Shown piece after piece: positions 47,756 through 60,045 of a stretch of 64,000 nt of DNA. The notes beneath the pieces were generated by a model. That model saw only the letters and a program-made list of their open reading frames with translations, was not told where the DNA came from and made no database searches. The stretch comes from Zeugodacus cucurbitae. Lineage: Eukaryota; Arthropoda; Insecta; Diptera; Tephritidae. The stretch covers positions 59,133,501 through 59,197,500 of the forward strand of contig NC_071669.1 of the NCBI RefSeq assembly GCF_028554725.1. The letters are read 5' to 3'. Each line of letters starts with the position of its first letter. The stretch's first letter is position 1. The translations under genes and the position numbers were made by a program.

Positions 47756-50028
47756 TCTCCTTCATGAGTATGTGTTTCGAGAAGGCATTTTCATACCTAG
47801 TTCATTTACCTTAATCGTCATCATAAGATACATCGAGATACGGAATAATGGAATGTGATATTTTTGTTATTTCTAATTGGAACTGTAAACTAAGTTCTAT
47901 TTAGTTTCACACTGAAATATAGCGTCTGACATCAATTCGCTTAAACAGGTAACGCGAATTCCAAACATCAACTAACATCTAGTGATCCTCTTCTTAGTCT
48001 CTTCTAATTATATAGATAACAGGTCCTGGGCGGTCAATCTCTCAGGGAATAATCTATGAGATCTATTGATTTAACTTTAAACCATGGAAGTCCGAGTTCG
48101 TTCCCTAAAACTCACAAACATTTGGTACCAACGATCCATATACTATTATATATCTACATAGTATATGTAAGTTCTAGCTCGACTCGATTGTCTTTATCAT
48201 ATGAATATATTAGAATTGGTATTATCAAGTGCCGAAAGTAGAAAAAGAAAGTATGTTGTACGTAAGGTGGAGCAGAAAGTGTCTTCATTTATCGTTACAA
48301 CTTCCAAAATGAAGTAAATTTTGGTGCCCGCTTGCTGGCATATCAAAAAGTGCTTAACAATAATAGAGAAAAAAAATAAATCTTCGCTTTCCTACTACAA
48401 CGTCTAGTTATAGTTAACAAAATTAGATTATACTCCAATTTGGCTGTTTAGACAGACAAATAGCTTGCTCGTTCACTCTTGAATGGATATGTTTCGCTTA
48501 AAGCCAACTCTGACTGACTACAGAGTATTGTTAACTCGTGGCATACACTTTGCTTTGCTTGTTGCGGGTCAGACGATTTGCGCCAACGAGATTAGTTCCA
48601 AGCGACCAATAAGAAGAAATAAAAAGCAAAAAGAGACGGATGGAAAGCAGAAAAGGTAAGTTGTGCTTCATATTTTGTACCGGCACACTTTGCAATCAAT
48701 TTTTATTTTTTTTCTCCAATTTCAAACGATTGCAACAGTGTGGCAAATTATGATATATCCACCGCTGGAGCTTTAAACTGCATGGCAGTCCATTTGAGTT
48801 GAGTGACGCTTGGCGCAAAACAGAATGCGGAAACGCCAACGCAATGTACTGCGAAATTGGGTGGCTCTTCCAGTGAACGCCACAATGGTGAAGCCATTAA
48901 AACAAAGCAATAAAAAATCAAGTATCTGCCGTAGTAGCGAGGAATTACAATGCGTGCATGCGGCATGTGGCATGTGGTCATGTGGCATGCAACATGCAAC
49001 GCGAGCCACCCACTTATCAGCGCGGCATCTCTGAAAAGATGCGGCTGATATGCACAAGCTGGAAGACAATACAAATTGTGGGCCGTACCCAGGTTGGCTA
49101 CTGGGCAGTGGCGTAGCTGAAAGCATGAATGCTATGTATGTACATATATGTATGTAAATATGTATGAGGCTAACGCAGAGGCGGAAGTTGCTGTACATTT
49201 ATAACGCTACTGGTTGAGGTGTTTTATTTGAGGTACGTACGTGATCCATGTACTCATATATATACAAGAGTATGTACAACGAGTGTCGAGATTCGTTATG
49301 CAAGAGCGCATATATTGTTAGAGAAAACAAAAACAACACGCAAAGCAAATCTGATAATAATTTAAATAAACAAATACAAATACAAATAGAGACGAAATTA
49401 AGAAAGAGAGAAGATTCCGATCACATTCATTTAAATTACAAAAGCACTTGGAATACTAATGACTCCAAGTGTAACAAATTCATCCAGGTGCAATAATATA
49501 GTCATCAGCCAACTGGCGAACATTATATTTGAAGGAGAACACTTCAGCTTTTCACCAAAGAAAATAAATAATGCAATTAATCGATTTGATTCACTTTAAA
49601 GTAGTCAGCTTTGATTTTAATACAGTAGTGTCAGCCATTTGTCTATTTAAAAAAAAATATGATGTTTTCTTTCCTTTCTCTCTCTTTCGTTAGCACGATA
49701 CATTACAGAAACCTAAAATAACATACATAGATGATCTCTTCTCTCAATCCTTTGTCTTACTTCTGGAACAGTTTTTGGGGACATTTAGACTAAGGGTAAT
49801 ATCGAGAGCTGACCTTTCAAGGGTCGAGAGCCACACTTCAATAATATTTTGCTGAAACCGTTATCAGGAGTAGTCCTAAAAATCATTTTCATCGAGAAAA
49901 GTAACGTTTCCTTAAGATTTCCATTCCCAAAACTGCAAAGAAGAACTTACATTGAACCTAAATTTTTACTGAGAGTTGTGTTCCAGATACTTTAATTCTT
50001 CGAAACAACCCAGACAATAGAAATATTC
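47756..50028. other. Non-coding stretch
   Basis: No gene recognised. Overlapping frames at 48.75-49.2 kb on both strands include repeated 'ggcatgtgg' words (48963-48990: a short tandem CATGTGG-type repeat). 'aaatacaaatacaaatag' run at 49373-49390. Confidence 0.5.
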
Positions 50029-50412
50029 GAGATCCCAAGTGTAACCAGGTCGCTCTCCACCTGGTCCCTCCAACGGAGTGGAGGCCTTCCCCTTCCTCAG
50101 CTTCCCCCGGCGGGTACTGCATCGAACACTTTCAGGGCTGGAGTGTTTTCGTCCATTCGGACAACATGACCTAGCCAGTGTAGCCGCTGTCTTTTTATTC
50201 GCTGAATAAAAAGTCGTCGTATAACTCGTACAGCTCATCGTTCCATCGTCTGCGGTATTCGCCGTTGCCAATGCTCTGAGGACCATAAATCTTGCGCAAA
50301 ATTTTCCTCTCGAAAACTCCTAGTGTCGTCTCATCTGATGTTGACATCGTCCAAGCTTCTGCACCGTATAGCAGGACGGGAATGATAAGCGACTTGTAGA
50401 GTTTCGTTGCAT
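50029..50412 (-). pseudogene. RTE-like retrotransposon fragment, minus arm
   Basis: Minus strand reading from 50412: the C-terminal block corresponding to KLYKSLIIPVL...GAEAWT, then IQRIKRQRLHWLGHVVRMD, GRGRPPLRW and VESDLVTLG, with an in-frame stop and a frameshift. It corresponds to about 37230-37625 of the 36-kb copy. Truncated at both ends. It is the left arm of an inverted pair. Confidence 0.85.
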
Positions 50413-50447
50413 TAATTATTGGTTAATTATCACATAAGGTCATGTTG

Positions 50448-50945
50448 ACAGTCATAACTTTGAAGTCGTGGATAGTTTCGCCTACTTGAGAACCAGCATC
50501 GGTCTGGCATCATCAGCATCAGTAAAGTGCTCTCTCGACGAACCAAAATCAAACTCTACAAGTCGCTCATTATTCCCGTCTTGATGTATGGCGTCGAAGC
50601 GTGGACGATGACAACATCTGATGAGACGACACCTGGGGTTTTCGAGAAAAAGGTTATAAGATACGACGACATTGACATAGTTCAGAGAATAAAAAGACAG
50701 ACGGCTACGCTGGCTAGGTCATGTTGTCCGAATGGATGAAAACACTCCAGCTCTGAAAGTGTTCGATGCAGTACCCGCTGGAGGAAGCCGCGGAAGAAGA
50801 CGTCCTCCACTCCGGTGGAAAGACCAAGTGCAAGGACCTGGCTTCACTTGGTGTTTCCAGTTGGCGCCAAAAAGCAAAAAGGAGGAATGAGTGGCGTGCT
50901 CTGGTGGATTCGGCTATAATCGCTTAAAGCGGTTCCTACGTCAAA
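50448..50945 (+). pseudogene. RTE-like retrotransposon fragment, plus arm
   Basis: Starts at VDSHNFEVVDSF (50448), loses the segment around LANRCYFG, resumes at SLDEPKSNSTSRS-type sequence / LSRRTKIKLYKSLIIPVLMY, and lacks about 70 bp after EKKVIR. It continues through RRLRWLGHVVRMD-equivalent sequence to the element's 3' end, 'cggttcctacgtcaa', beside an AT microsatellite (50943-50960). Several frame breaks. Confidence 0.85.
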
Positions 50946-51756
50946 TATATATATATATTTCTATATATACATGTACATATATTTATCACATAACACACAT
51001 ATTTCCGTCTATATTTTAAAAGAAGAATATTAACTTGAATTTTACTCCGAAGCAATTCAAAAACTCACTCACTTAAAAGGATCACTTTGTGTACAGGTTC
51101 GACATTTTAAAAGCACACATTCCACCATTAATTGCGGAAGTAGACAAATAGCCAGCTTGCTTGAGACTAAAAAATATAAACCACAAACGAAACTGAAACC
51201 GATATGCCAGTAGACGGTAGCCAGTAGCTCGAGCGCGACCAAAGTCAACTAAGCCGAACAACAGCGTTGATGATGATACTCAGGCTTTATTTGCAATTCC
51301 GCACATATCTCTTACAATTCCTACAACGTTTTAGCCATTCAGAGCACGCTGTGCACTTAAGTTGAGACTTAACGGCATGCTGCATAAGTGCGCAGCTTGA
51401 GGTGAATGTGGCTACACGAAGAAAAGGTATACAAACTGTCCTTAAAAGTGATATGTTTGTGTGCGCGCGCGCTCTAACGGTTGTCACGTCTATTCACAAA
51501 ACCATCATCAATCGCCAGCCAAATGCGCGCTAAGCTGTATGCTGAGCAGCGCACGTAGCACCTCATGGTCAGCGAGGCTCAGAGACAAGCCAAGCTTGTC
51601 AGCCAACAAGCAAACGTCGTTTAATTCGTAACCCAGTTAATCTAAATCGTCACATTCACTAAGTGAAATAAACAATGAGCGCACACACACACACACACTC
51701 GAACTCAGCTTCATAGCGCATATAATTTGTGGAAGTTGAGCGCTGAGGTGAGGTAC

Positions 51757-51910
51757 TTACCTTCTTACCGGCCTAGGCGGCGCTGCGGTGAAGGTTCGTC
51801 CATTATGCGGAAAATCATTTCTGACAGCGAACATGACTTTCTGCTTGTAACTGGCCTACATGCATACCAGCCGCAGCCACAGCGGCGGCATGTTGCTGAC
51901 GTTGAGGTTA
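51757..51910 (-). other. GC-rich exon-like block, unidentified
   Basis: On the minus strand a 50-codon open stretch, including CRRCGCGWYACRPV and SEMIFRIMDEPSPQRRLG, runs into two overlapping consensus donors (CCGGTAAGA and AAGGTAAGT) at its 3' edge. GC content is clearly above the flanks. There is no good polypyrimidine tract at the 5' edge, so this may be conserved non-coding DNA rather than an exon. Confidence 0.15.
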
Positions 51911-52689
51911 TATTGTAAGCCCCTTCTCTCTTTCTTTCATTCATGCATGAAGCTTGCTTTCGCTTTACCTTTTCTTGTCTTTCTTCCTATCGACAACTTT
52001 CAACATTTCGCCTTGTTAACTTGTCTCGGTTTTGTGGTTTGGGAGCAATGAATGGCTTGCTGCAGATAATTTTCTGCACTCAATGAAGCGCCATTAAGTG
52101 CTTCAGAATGAAATGAAGTGTACCTCGGCTTAATCATTAGCGAGACAGTAATTGTTGGCGGTGAGGAGAATACGTATGAGTGCCACAGATGTAAATCAAC
52201 AGTTGGTTGATTGCTGATTTTAAGTTAACTGATGAATAATCTGCTATTTTCTATGACTTATAGTAATCAGGAGAGAGAAGAGAAGACATTTTTTAAGTAT
52301 GTACTAATAAAGTACAGAAAAGAACGTAAGTTCGGCATTCATAAAATCTTTTCTGTGGTCTGGACTACTTCTAACTGAGTGAGTTTGATACTTAGCCACT
52401 TAGTATTCTAAATTTGATTATGAGATAGTCTAAGTATTAGTCTTCTCCGGCTGAAAGAGCGCAAAGTAGAACTAGAACTTGAAATAAGGTTAATACTATT
52501 GAATTATTCTAACATTTATCGGAATAAAAGTCATCTGCTCAAAATTCAGGCAAGTTTTTAAGTGCTGAATAGGGTTAAAAGTTTAGAAACGAAAACGGGT
52601 TATCAAAATTGCATACTGTTTAATATTTTTAAAACATAAATTAATACCATACAAAGAATTAAATAGGAATTTTTTTCGAAAAAATTTTA

Positions 52690-53000
52690 TGAAAAGAGTT
52701 GCCACTTGCTTGAAATTATAAATTAATATGAGATAAAGAAACAAAAATACAGAAGAAAATACAGTTAGAAAATTCATAAAGTTCAGGAAAGCTTCAAATA
52801 AATTGTTTTTTTTTTGGTGTTGCCACCTGTTTCGGATTTTTGTACGATCATTTTGAAAATAAGTGATTAGTAGTTCATCATGGGGGTATCAAACTAACGA
52901 TATTTAAAAGGCAAATTTCTTGACCATTTTCATGAGAAGTGTTGCCACTTGTTTTAGAAAGTATTCTTGAAGAAATTGAAATTGGAAGATATAACTAAAT
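52690..53000. repeat. Degenerate tandem repeat, about 122-bp period
   Basis: GTTGCCAC(T/C)TG(C/T)TT recurs at 52698, 52819 and 52941 with weaker similarity between ('atgagaagtgttgcc' and 'atgaaaagagttgcc'). Confidence 0.6.
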
Positions 53001-53097
53001 ATTAGTATCCAAAGAAACTTTCTAAAAATAGGTCCTCAGATATGTAATTATTTTAAAGAGATTTTTTAAACTATCAGGTCTGGGATCTTTCTCTTAA

Positions 53098-53798
53098 GGG
53101 GTTACATGGGTTTCGTGGGTTTAAAAAATATTTTTTTTGTTTTTTTTTGGCTCATTAAATTCTACAACATCTCAAGAATATTATCCTCAATTTTCCGATG
53201 CGAATAATAGATACAGCATTTGGAAGGTGTGCGCTGCAAGTCATTATTGTTACTCAAAACTTTAAACGCGTTTTTCTCGGAACCATATTTTCAAAGTCGG
53301 TTGTCAAATGTTCTCGAAAACTACTCAACCGATCTTGATGAAATTTTGCACAGGTGTTCGAGATACAATTTATTCGTGTTTGAACGAAGGATTCTTTTTT
53401 GTTTCAATTACAACTATTTAAAAAAACACAATGTCAAGTAAATATGAGCGAAATTTTTATTTTTTTTTTGGAAAAATGTCTGCCAAAATTCCAATTTTTA
53501 CTCTTTTTGTCTTTCCTTCGTTCAAGGACTAATTTATGGTCTTAACTAAAACACTTATTTCTGTTATTTTAGTTTAGATGAACCTGTCAGGAGTTATACT
53601 GACGACAACGCGGAGGCGCCTTTTTTCAGAGGGATCACCGAAAATGACGTCACAATGGGGAGTTTTAATTTTTTTTTTTTTGAAAATTTCAGAAATTATT
53701 CTTTAAATTAAATATATTTGAATTAAATATATAATTGTTTAGATAGAGAAAACTATCGAAAATAGGTTTTTTTTACCCGACAAAACCCATGTAACCCC
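53098..53798 (+). mobile_element. Family E MITE (copy E4, complete)
   Basis: 701 bp between TTAA (53094-53097) and TTAA (53799-53802). Ends are GGGGTTACATGGGTTT and AAACCCATGTAACCCC, an almost perfect inverted repeat. The interior has no transposase; phrases such as 'gaaaactactcaaccgatcttgatg' are shared with other E copies. Best preserved member in the window. Confidence 0.88.
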
Positions 53799-53802
53799 TT
53801 AA

Positions 53803-55299
53803 GGCTTACATAGACTTAGTGATTGTCATGTATCAAATACATTTTCGGCTTTATATGCAATGTTTTCATTCTGTAAGCATCTTCGAAATGTATAATTATC
53901 CTTTATGAGCTAAGAAACATCGAAGTTGGGATAAGTATTTACAAAAATAAAATATTTTATCCATAGATTTGTCCATTTCATTTCTTATAATTTTCATTTA
54001 ATTCAAAAATAACAAAGTAAACACTGACCTATTTCACTTCAGAGCAACACAGAGACTATTGAAAAGAAAAACGATAAGAAAAATTCTTAAACGATTGTTA
54101 AAAAAAATTTAACAACGAAAGCAATAACTCAAAGCATTTGCAAATAATTCATTAAAATTCTTTATATTTCACATTCTGCTCCGCAAATCTCAACTTTTCA
54201 AACCACACACACACTGTGTGAATTTCAATTTTTATTGATCACTACTGTATTTTTTCGTCAAATATTTAGTACAATCAAAAGAACACCTGCTATGCCTGCC
54301 GCATTTTCGATAACAATTTCGTAAATAGCTTTCAACAGCAAGGCCAGCGTCAGAAAACAAAAGAAAAACAAAAATAGTTTCCACGCGTCCAACATAAATA
54401 AGCATACGTATGCCGAGGGGCATACCAAAAGCAATTTATACATACATACATATGAACGATGTATGTACGTAACAAGAGCACCGAGTCAATCAGTCAACAC
54501 TTGCACAGCATGTTGCCGCAACATGTTGCCAACTGTGCGATGCGATGCGCGTGGAAAACAGTGAGAGGGTCGCCGCCAAATACGCCACAAATTGACCGGC
54601 ACACGCCCAGTGCGCCAACGCGCTGTTGTAAATCTAACGGATGAGCAATAACAACAACAAAACCTACATATAGCTGAAGAGATAGCTTGGGGAGCAAGCG
54701 ATACGTGTGAGTGGTGAGTTTTTTGTTTTTGTTGCTCTATTTCTTTTTTTTTTTTTTTGCTTTATTTATCACATACAAAAAAGGTCTGTTTGAAATTTAT
54801 TGCCTCAGGTCGTGGATGCGAGAAAATTTTTCATTTTCACCAACACTCAGACATTTTTGTGCGCACATGTGCGTCTAGTAGAGGCACGTAGAATGCATGC
54901 TGACATGAAGAACTTTCACAGTGCTCTTGAAAAAAGTCTGAATTGCATAGTAAATATTTATATGAAATGTTATGGGTACAGCACCCGGGAAATATATGAA
55001 TTTTGTATTTCAACTATAACTCAACTGTTATCGAGGCTTATATTTCAAAGTTATGTTGCAAAAATGAAGAAAAAAAATACCAAAAAGATATTTTCAGTAC
55101 TTTTGATGGATTTAATGAAAAGAGAGTGCGTTGCCGGAGAGTCGTTCATAAAGAATTGCTTGATATCTCAAAATCTTATAGTAACATCTTCCTTGTTGAG
55201 TTGGTTAACACTACGATGTACAGCCTTGTGGGAAATATTTGTAGCTGGGAGGTCAGAATATAATGGAGTTTAAAAATTTATTTAAAAAAAATATTTTTT
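53803..55299. other. Non-coding stretch with weak coding remnants
   Basis: Frames at 54800-55273 and 55003-55263 (+) overlap in different phases (separate entry). A near-palindrome ACATGTTGC/GCAACATGT lies near 54510-54531. No other feature. Confidence 0.45.
55003..55263 (+). other. Unidentified open frame, possible gene fragment
   Basis: In one plus-strand frame the text reads STVIEAYISKLCCKNEEKK, later RRVVHKELLDISKSYSNIFL followed by VELVNTTMYSLVGNICSWEV, which has the alternating hydrophobic and polar texture of a membrane-protein fragment and is vaguely like insect gustatory receptors. A longer frame (54800-55273) overlaps it in another phase, so at most one can be real. I would not assign a family. 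Confidence 0.15.
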
Positions 55300-55962
55300 A
55301 TAAATTATTTATTATAACAGCTAGGGTATTTCACTCATTTTTGGCCCGGAGACATATTAGCAGAAGAAAAATATTCTCTCTGAATTTCTTCAAAATATCT
55401 GAGAGACTTATCTATATTTACGGTAAAAAATTTATTAGAAGCACTGAAGTCCTCCTGTTCGATATATGGGATCTTGAAAACTTATGGTCCGATTTGGCCG
55501 ATTTTTAGAAGGGCGATGCCACACTAAAAATACAGTATTTGTGCTAAGTTCTGTTCCGATATCTTCAATAGTGCTTACATTAAATATTGTCAAACGATTC
55601 CGACCGACTTTAAAGTTCTGGTATATGGGAAGTAGGCGTGGTTGTAAACTGATTACGCCAATTTTCAAACTGTGTTATTGGGATACCAAGCAAATGTTAC
55701 GAACTAAATTTTGCTAAAATTGGTAGAGCAGTTTCTGAGATATGGTTTTCGACCCATAAGTGGGCGGAGCTACGCCCATTTCAAATTTTGTATGGAATTT
55801 TGAGTGCAGCTCTTCTGTACTTTCTTTATAATGAAATTTCAGGTTTCTGGTGGTTTTCCTTGCTGAATTAAAGTTTTTTTTAGTAGTTTTCAACATAAAC
55901 TTTGTATGGGAAGTGGGCGTGGTTATAATCCGATTTCCTCTATACTTAGACTGTAAAATGCC
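55300..55962 (-). mobile_element. Family B repeat (copy B4, truncated by piggyBac)
   Basis: Aligns with other B copies ('agaagaaaaa-attctctctgaatt', 'gatgccacactaaaaa', 'atgggaagtaggcgtggtt', 'cgacccataagtgggcgg', 'tgggaagtgggcgtggttataatccg'). It is cut at TTAA 55963-55966 by the piggyBac-like end; the continuation is not found on the far side. Confidence 0.7.
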
Positions 55963-55966
55963 TTAA

Positions 55967-56940
55967 CCCTTCTGCACAAATTGGGTCAAAATGACCCAAA
56001 TTTATGAAACAAACGCGTATTACCATGCCTTAGGATGGCTAATTGCTTATAAAACCATTTTGATATCCTCAGTCTGAGTCTTATGATGAGTTGTACGTAC
56101 ACATTTTTTTTTCAGGACGAGCCAGTTTTTTTACATAACTTTTTAAAAACTTTTCGTACGCGTATACAATTTGTGGGTCATTTTGACCACCAAGAAAATT
56201 TATGCTCAAATGTGACTAAACAGAAAAAGCGTGCTAGTGCTTCATCATTCGGCAGAGACTAGGGATGATCAGAAAAAGAAACCAGAAATAATACATCAAT
56301 ATAATGCGACTAAAGGAGGTGTTGATGCGCTGGACCAATTAGTAGCAACGTACACGCCAAACGAAACGAAGGCCAGTTGCACTCTTTTCCAATATGGTCG
56401 ATGTTTCGGGATATAGCGCATATATTATATGGACCGAACTTAATCCCGAATGGAACAGAACTAAAACCTTTAAGCGGCGATTATTTTTAGTAGACTTGGC
56501 CACATCTTTGGTAACCCCTCACATTGCACGCCGAAAGCGAATGCCCTATGGTCTTCTGCAATAAGAGTTGTGGAAAACATCCAGGAAGTAGTCGCAGCAT
56601 ACAGTCCCAGTTTATCGACGGTCGTGCAGCCTCAAGATTCTCCTTTATGCTTTTTGGGTAAGAGACAAAGGTGTTTTTATTGTCCACATACTAAAAACTC
56701 CAACAAGAATTCAAACAAACAACATAGTGTAAAGGCAGTTATGTGTATAAATTGTCAGAATTGATGTATTTTTTACTGACTCCTATTGAAAACAATTATG
56801 AATTTTTTAATTTTATGTTTGAATAATAAAAAAATGAGTTGACAATGACATTGGAACAATGTAGATCCCAAACCCAGCTCTTAGGTCTGATCGAGTTCAG
56901 GATTTTAATGAGTGTCCGGCGTACTATTTTATGTAAAATG
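55967..56940 (+). mobile_element. piggyBac-like element, left end retained
   Basis: TTAA (55963-55966) followed by CCCTTCTGCACAAATTGGGT, giving the canonical TTAACCC start, with the palindrome GGGTCAAAATGACCC at 55985-55999 and a related 'gggtcattttgacc' at 56172. The transposase C-terminal third lies inside. No right-hand end was found before the next element, so the 3' boundary is approximate. Confidence 0.75.
56231..56763 (+). pseudogene. piggyBac transposase C-terminal remnant
   Basis: IIHQYNATKGGVDALDQLVA then TYTPNE is the signature around the third catalytic Asp (GVDxxDQ) of piggyBac transposases. After a frameshift come NMVDVSGYSAYIIWTELNP, FLVDLATSLVTPHIARR and MPYGLLQ, then a stop. 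After another shift comes a Cys-rich tail, RQRCFYCPHTKNSNK...VMCINCQN, the zinc-binding domain typical of the family C-terminus. The N-terminal region and the first two catalytic Asp residues are absent. At least two frameshifts and two stops: inactive. Confidence 0.88.
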
Positions 56941-56981
56941 GCATTGAAGTATACTCATCGAAGTTATTAACAGTATTTTAA

Positions 56982-57723
56982 GGCAGTAGTCTGCTTAAGA
57001 AGCCGAAAAAAGCCTTTTTTTAGCAATTTTTTTGAAAGGGAAGGAAATGAGGGAAGGAATTTTAAGACGATAGTGTACTATATTTAACGCTTAAAAAACA
57101 ATATTTATTATTAAAAAATATTGAAATTTTTTCAAAGTTGTAAGTATTTTTCTGGAGCGCCTGGAGTTTGCACTTGTAAATCGGTGCCGGTGTTGGAGGT
57201 CGTGCGATGCATCTGAAATCGTCGAACCAATTTTTTTTTTTAATTTTTAGAAGTTTCTTTTCTTTATGAACTAAAAAAATACCGAAGAAGTTATAAAATT
57301 CTAAATTTTTTCGAATTTTGAAAAAAAAAATTCACTTTTTTAGAAAAACAATTTACTTTAAGTTGCAAAACAAGTATTTTAAATAATACTTTTGTCCAAC
57401 ATTTTTAGTTCAAATAGAAGATATTTTAATACTGAAGCTAGATCACTTTGATTTTTTTCGATCGGACATATATTCTTTTCGCTATCGCCGGCACCATTTT
57501 CTAACACTTGTGAAAATGAAAACTCGAGAAAACGAGGTTCAAAGGTCTGCCTGAGCATACGCACCTGCTCGACGCTCGGCCACTAAAGCTGCTCTAGCTT
57601 CGAAAATATGTCGAATTGGCCTCTGGAATTTTACAGACATACATATTCTTGGATATTTTTGGAAGAGATTTAAAACAAAACAAAAATAAACGATTTTTGA
57701 AGCCTGTAAAGCAGACTACTGCC
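56982..57723 (-). mobile_element. Family C MITE (copy C2)
   Basis: 742 bp between TTAA (56978-56981) and TTAA (57724-57727), inverted relative to the 16-kb copy. Ends GGCAGTAGTCTGCTTAA and TAAAGCAGACTACTGCC. Confidence 0.87.
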
Positions 57724-57727
57724 TTAA

Positions 57728-59322
57728 TTCAATTGAGCCATAATTGTACAAATTTATAATTCTAACTATCTTCATAAAGTTCAATATCGATCAACTCGAA
57801 CTCAATCCGAAATGGTTTAAGGAGTATGTTCTTCGTTTGAATATGTCCATGTGCTATTTCGACTCGCCTTTTCTGCTTGTCATCAGATATCAAAAAGAAC
57901 AATACTGTCTAGTTGAATTCTATTTAAATATGCTATAATCACTTGCTGCCCTATTTATGTTTTATTCTACCAGTCTAATGCATTTATACCAGCTGGTGGT
58001 TCGATTTACTATTCTGCCAGCTATTATTATTATATAAAATATGTAATAACATCAAATAGATCACATACATATTTTATTCAAATTCCATAAATAACAAACC
58101 AACGGCATATACTTGTACGTGACGTCACTTGCACAACAAGAATAAGACACCTACACATAAAGTCGAACAATGCTAAATGGAACCAAAACAACAAATATAC
58201 ACATATTGCCCACTTAAAAAAGCATTATACGTATATAGATATATGTATATTTAGAACAACTTGTGTGAGTGTTAAATGTATGCATTTCCCATTGACCTTT
58301 GCCTACATTTATTTGTTCTGCTGCTCAACCACCTAATGGCTCACAATCATAAACACATTTTCCATTTATTTATCACATGCGTTCTCACATGTAATGCTTT
58401 ATCTATTGCTAGAGCGGAGAAGAATAATATTTTGATGGGCGTTACGATTGCTTTCGACGAACTTGGAAAGTTGTAGGTTTCTGCTCTGCGTATATTTGTT
58501 TTATGTGTGTATTCAATATGATGCTGCTGCTTGTCTGAGTGGAGTGTTGTAATTTTTGGCTAATGAATGCTAAAGAGAACTATTCGGTCGAAAATGTATG
58601 CCCTTGAACTACATTTATATGTATTTATGAAAATATTACAAGTGCTTTGCATGAAGTTTCGTGAAAAACTAACAACAACAAAGCTAGTTTGCCTCGTGGG
58701 AATTTAAAATTAGTTTTTACTGCAAATATTAGGTTTTATTAATGCATATAGTTTGTATCTCAAGTGGTTTTCGAAAAAAAGCTTGAAATATTCTGGTAAT
58801 GAAAATAATATATACTGTTTTGCTGTTGCAAGGCTGTTTCCAAGTGGGTTTATTTAAGAAAATTTTAGATGGCTGCAGATTATTCAAAGATTATATATAC
58901 ATATATATAGTTCTAAGTTTAAGGTTAGATTTTGATTATGTTAGAACAGAAACACTTAAACTCAAAATAACTGCCTATATTGCAGCATCTTTCAGATTTA
59001 TTACATCTAGTCAAAGTATCTCAATTTAATAGCAATTTCTGAAAATTTGAAGATTGCATATATGTAGTCAAAAAAACAATATCAAACGAAAATTCAAGAT
59101 CCAAAGCAAGATTCGTTAAATTTATGCCACTACAAGCTTCACAATAACAACTATTAAGTATACCTAAATGAAGAAGAACTCGAAGAATTACAATACGTGA
59201 TTGATTTTAATTTAACAATGTGGCTTTATCTAGCTGCTGGAAGCTCTTTGGATTAAAATTAATTTTTGAACTTGGCTGAGGTAATTACTAAATACATTAC
59301 TAAGGTATACTATATCACTCAC
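57728..59322. other. Non-coding AT-rich stretch
   Basis: No gene or element recognised between the two family C copies. Confidence 0.5.
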
Positions 59323-59326
59323 TTAA

Positions 59327-60041
59327 AGCAGTAGTCTGCTTTACAGGCTTCAAAAAATCGATTTTTTTGTTTTGTTTTAAATCTCTTCCAAAACTATCCA
59401 AGAATATGTCTTTAAAATTCCAGATGCCAATTCGACATATTCTCGAAGCTAGAGCAGTTTTAGTGGCCGAGCGTCGAGCAGGTGCGAATGCGTTTTCTCG
59501 AGTTTTCATTTTCACAAGTGTTAGAAAACGGTGCCGGCGATAGCCTTAATATTATATGTCCGATCGAAAAAAACCAAAGTGATCTAGTTCAGTATTAAAT
59601 TATCTTCTATTTGAACTAATAAAAGTATTATTTAAACTATTTGTTTTGCAACTTTAAATAAATTTTTTTTTTTCATAAAAAAGTGATTTTTTTTATCAAA
59701 CTTCGAAGAAATTTGAAATTTTACAACTTCTTCGGTATTTTTTTAGTTCATAAAGAAAAGAAACTTCTAAAAATTAAAAAAAAATTTGGTTCGACGATTT
59801 CAGATGCATCGCACGACCTCCAACACCGGCACCGATTTACAAGTGCAAACTCCAGGCGCTCCAGTAAAATACTTACAACTTTGAAAAAATTTCAATATTT
59901 TTTAATAATAAATATTGTTTTTTAAGACTTAAATATAGTACACTATCGTCTTAAAATTCCGTTTACCGCAATCATTTCCTTCCCTTTCAAAAAAAAATTG
60001 CTAAAAAAGGCTTTTTTTCGGCTTCTAAAGCAGACTACTAC
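59327..60041 (+). mobile_element. Family C MITE (copy C3)
   Basis: 715 bp between TTAA (59323-59326) and TTAA (60042-60045). Ends AGCAGTAGTCTGCTTTA and TAAAGCAGACTACTAC show slight decay. It directly abuts a family B copy on the right. Confidence 0.87.
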
Positions 60042-60045
60042 TTAA

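Larger units (their letters stand above)
50946..53093. other. Non-coding stretch
   Basis: CA microsatellite at 51681-51698; an exon-like minus-strand block and a degenerate tandem repeat are listed separately. Otherwise nothing recognised. Confidence 0.5.

Noticed and set aside
48748..49198. 108- and 141-codon minus-strand frames
   Set aside because: Out of phase with each other and with an opposite-strand frame, and pass through CATGTGG-type repeats; no domain.
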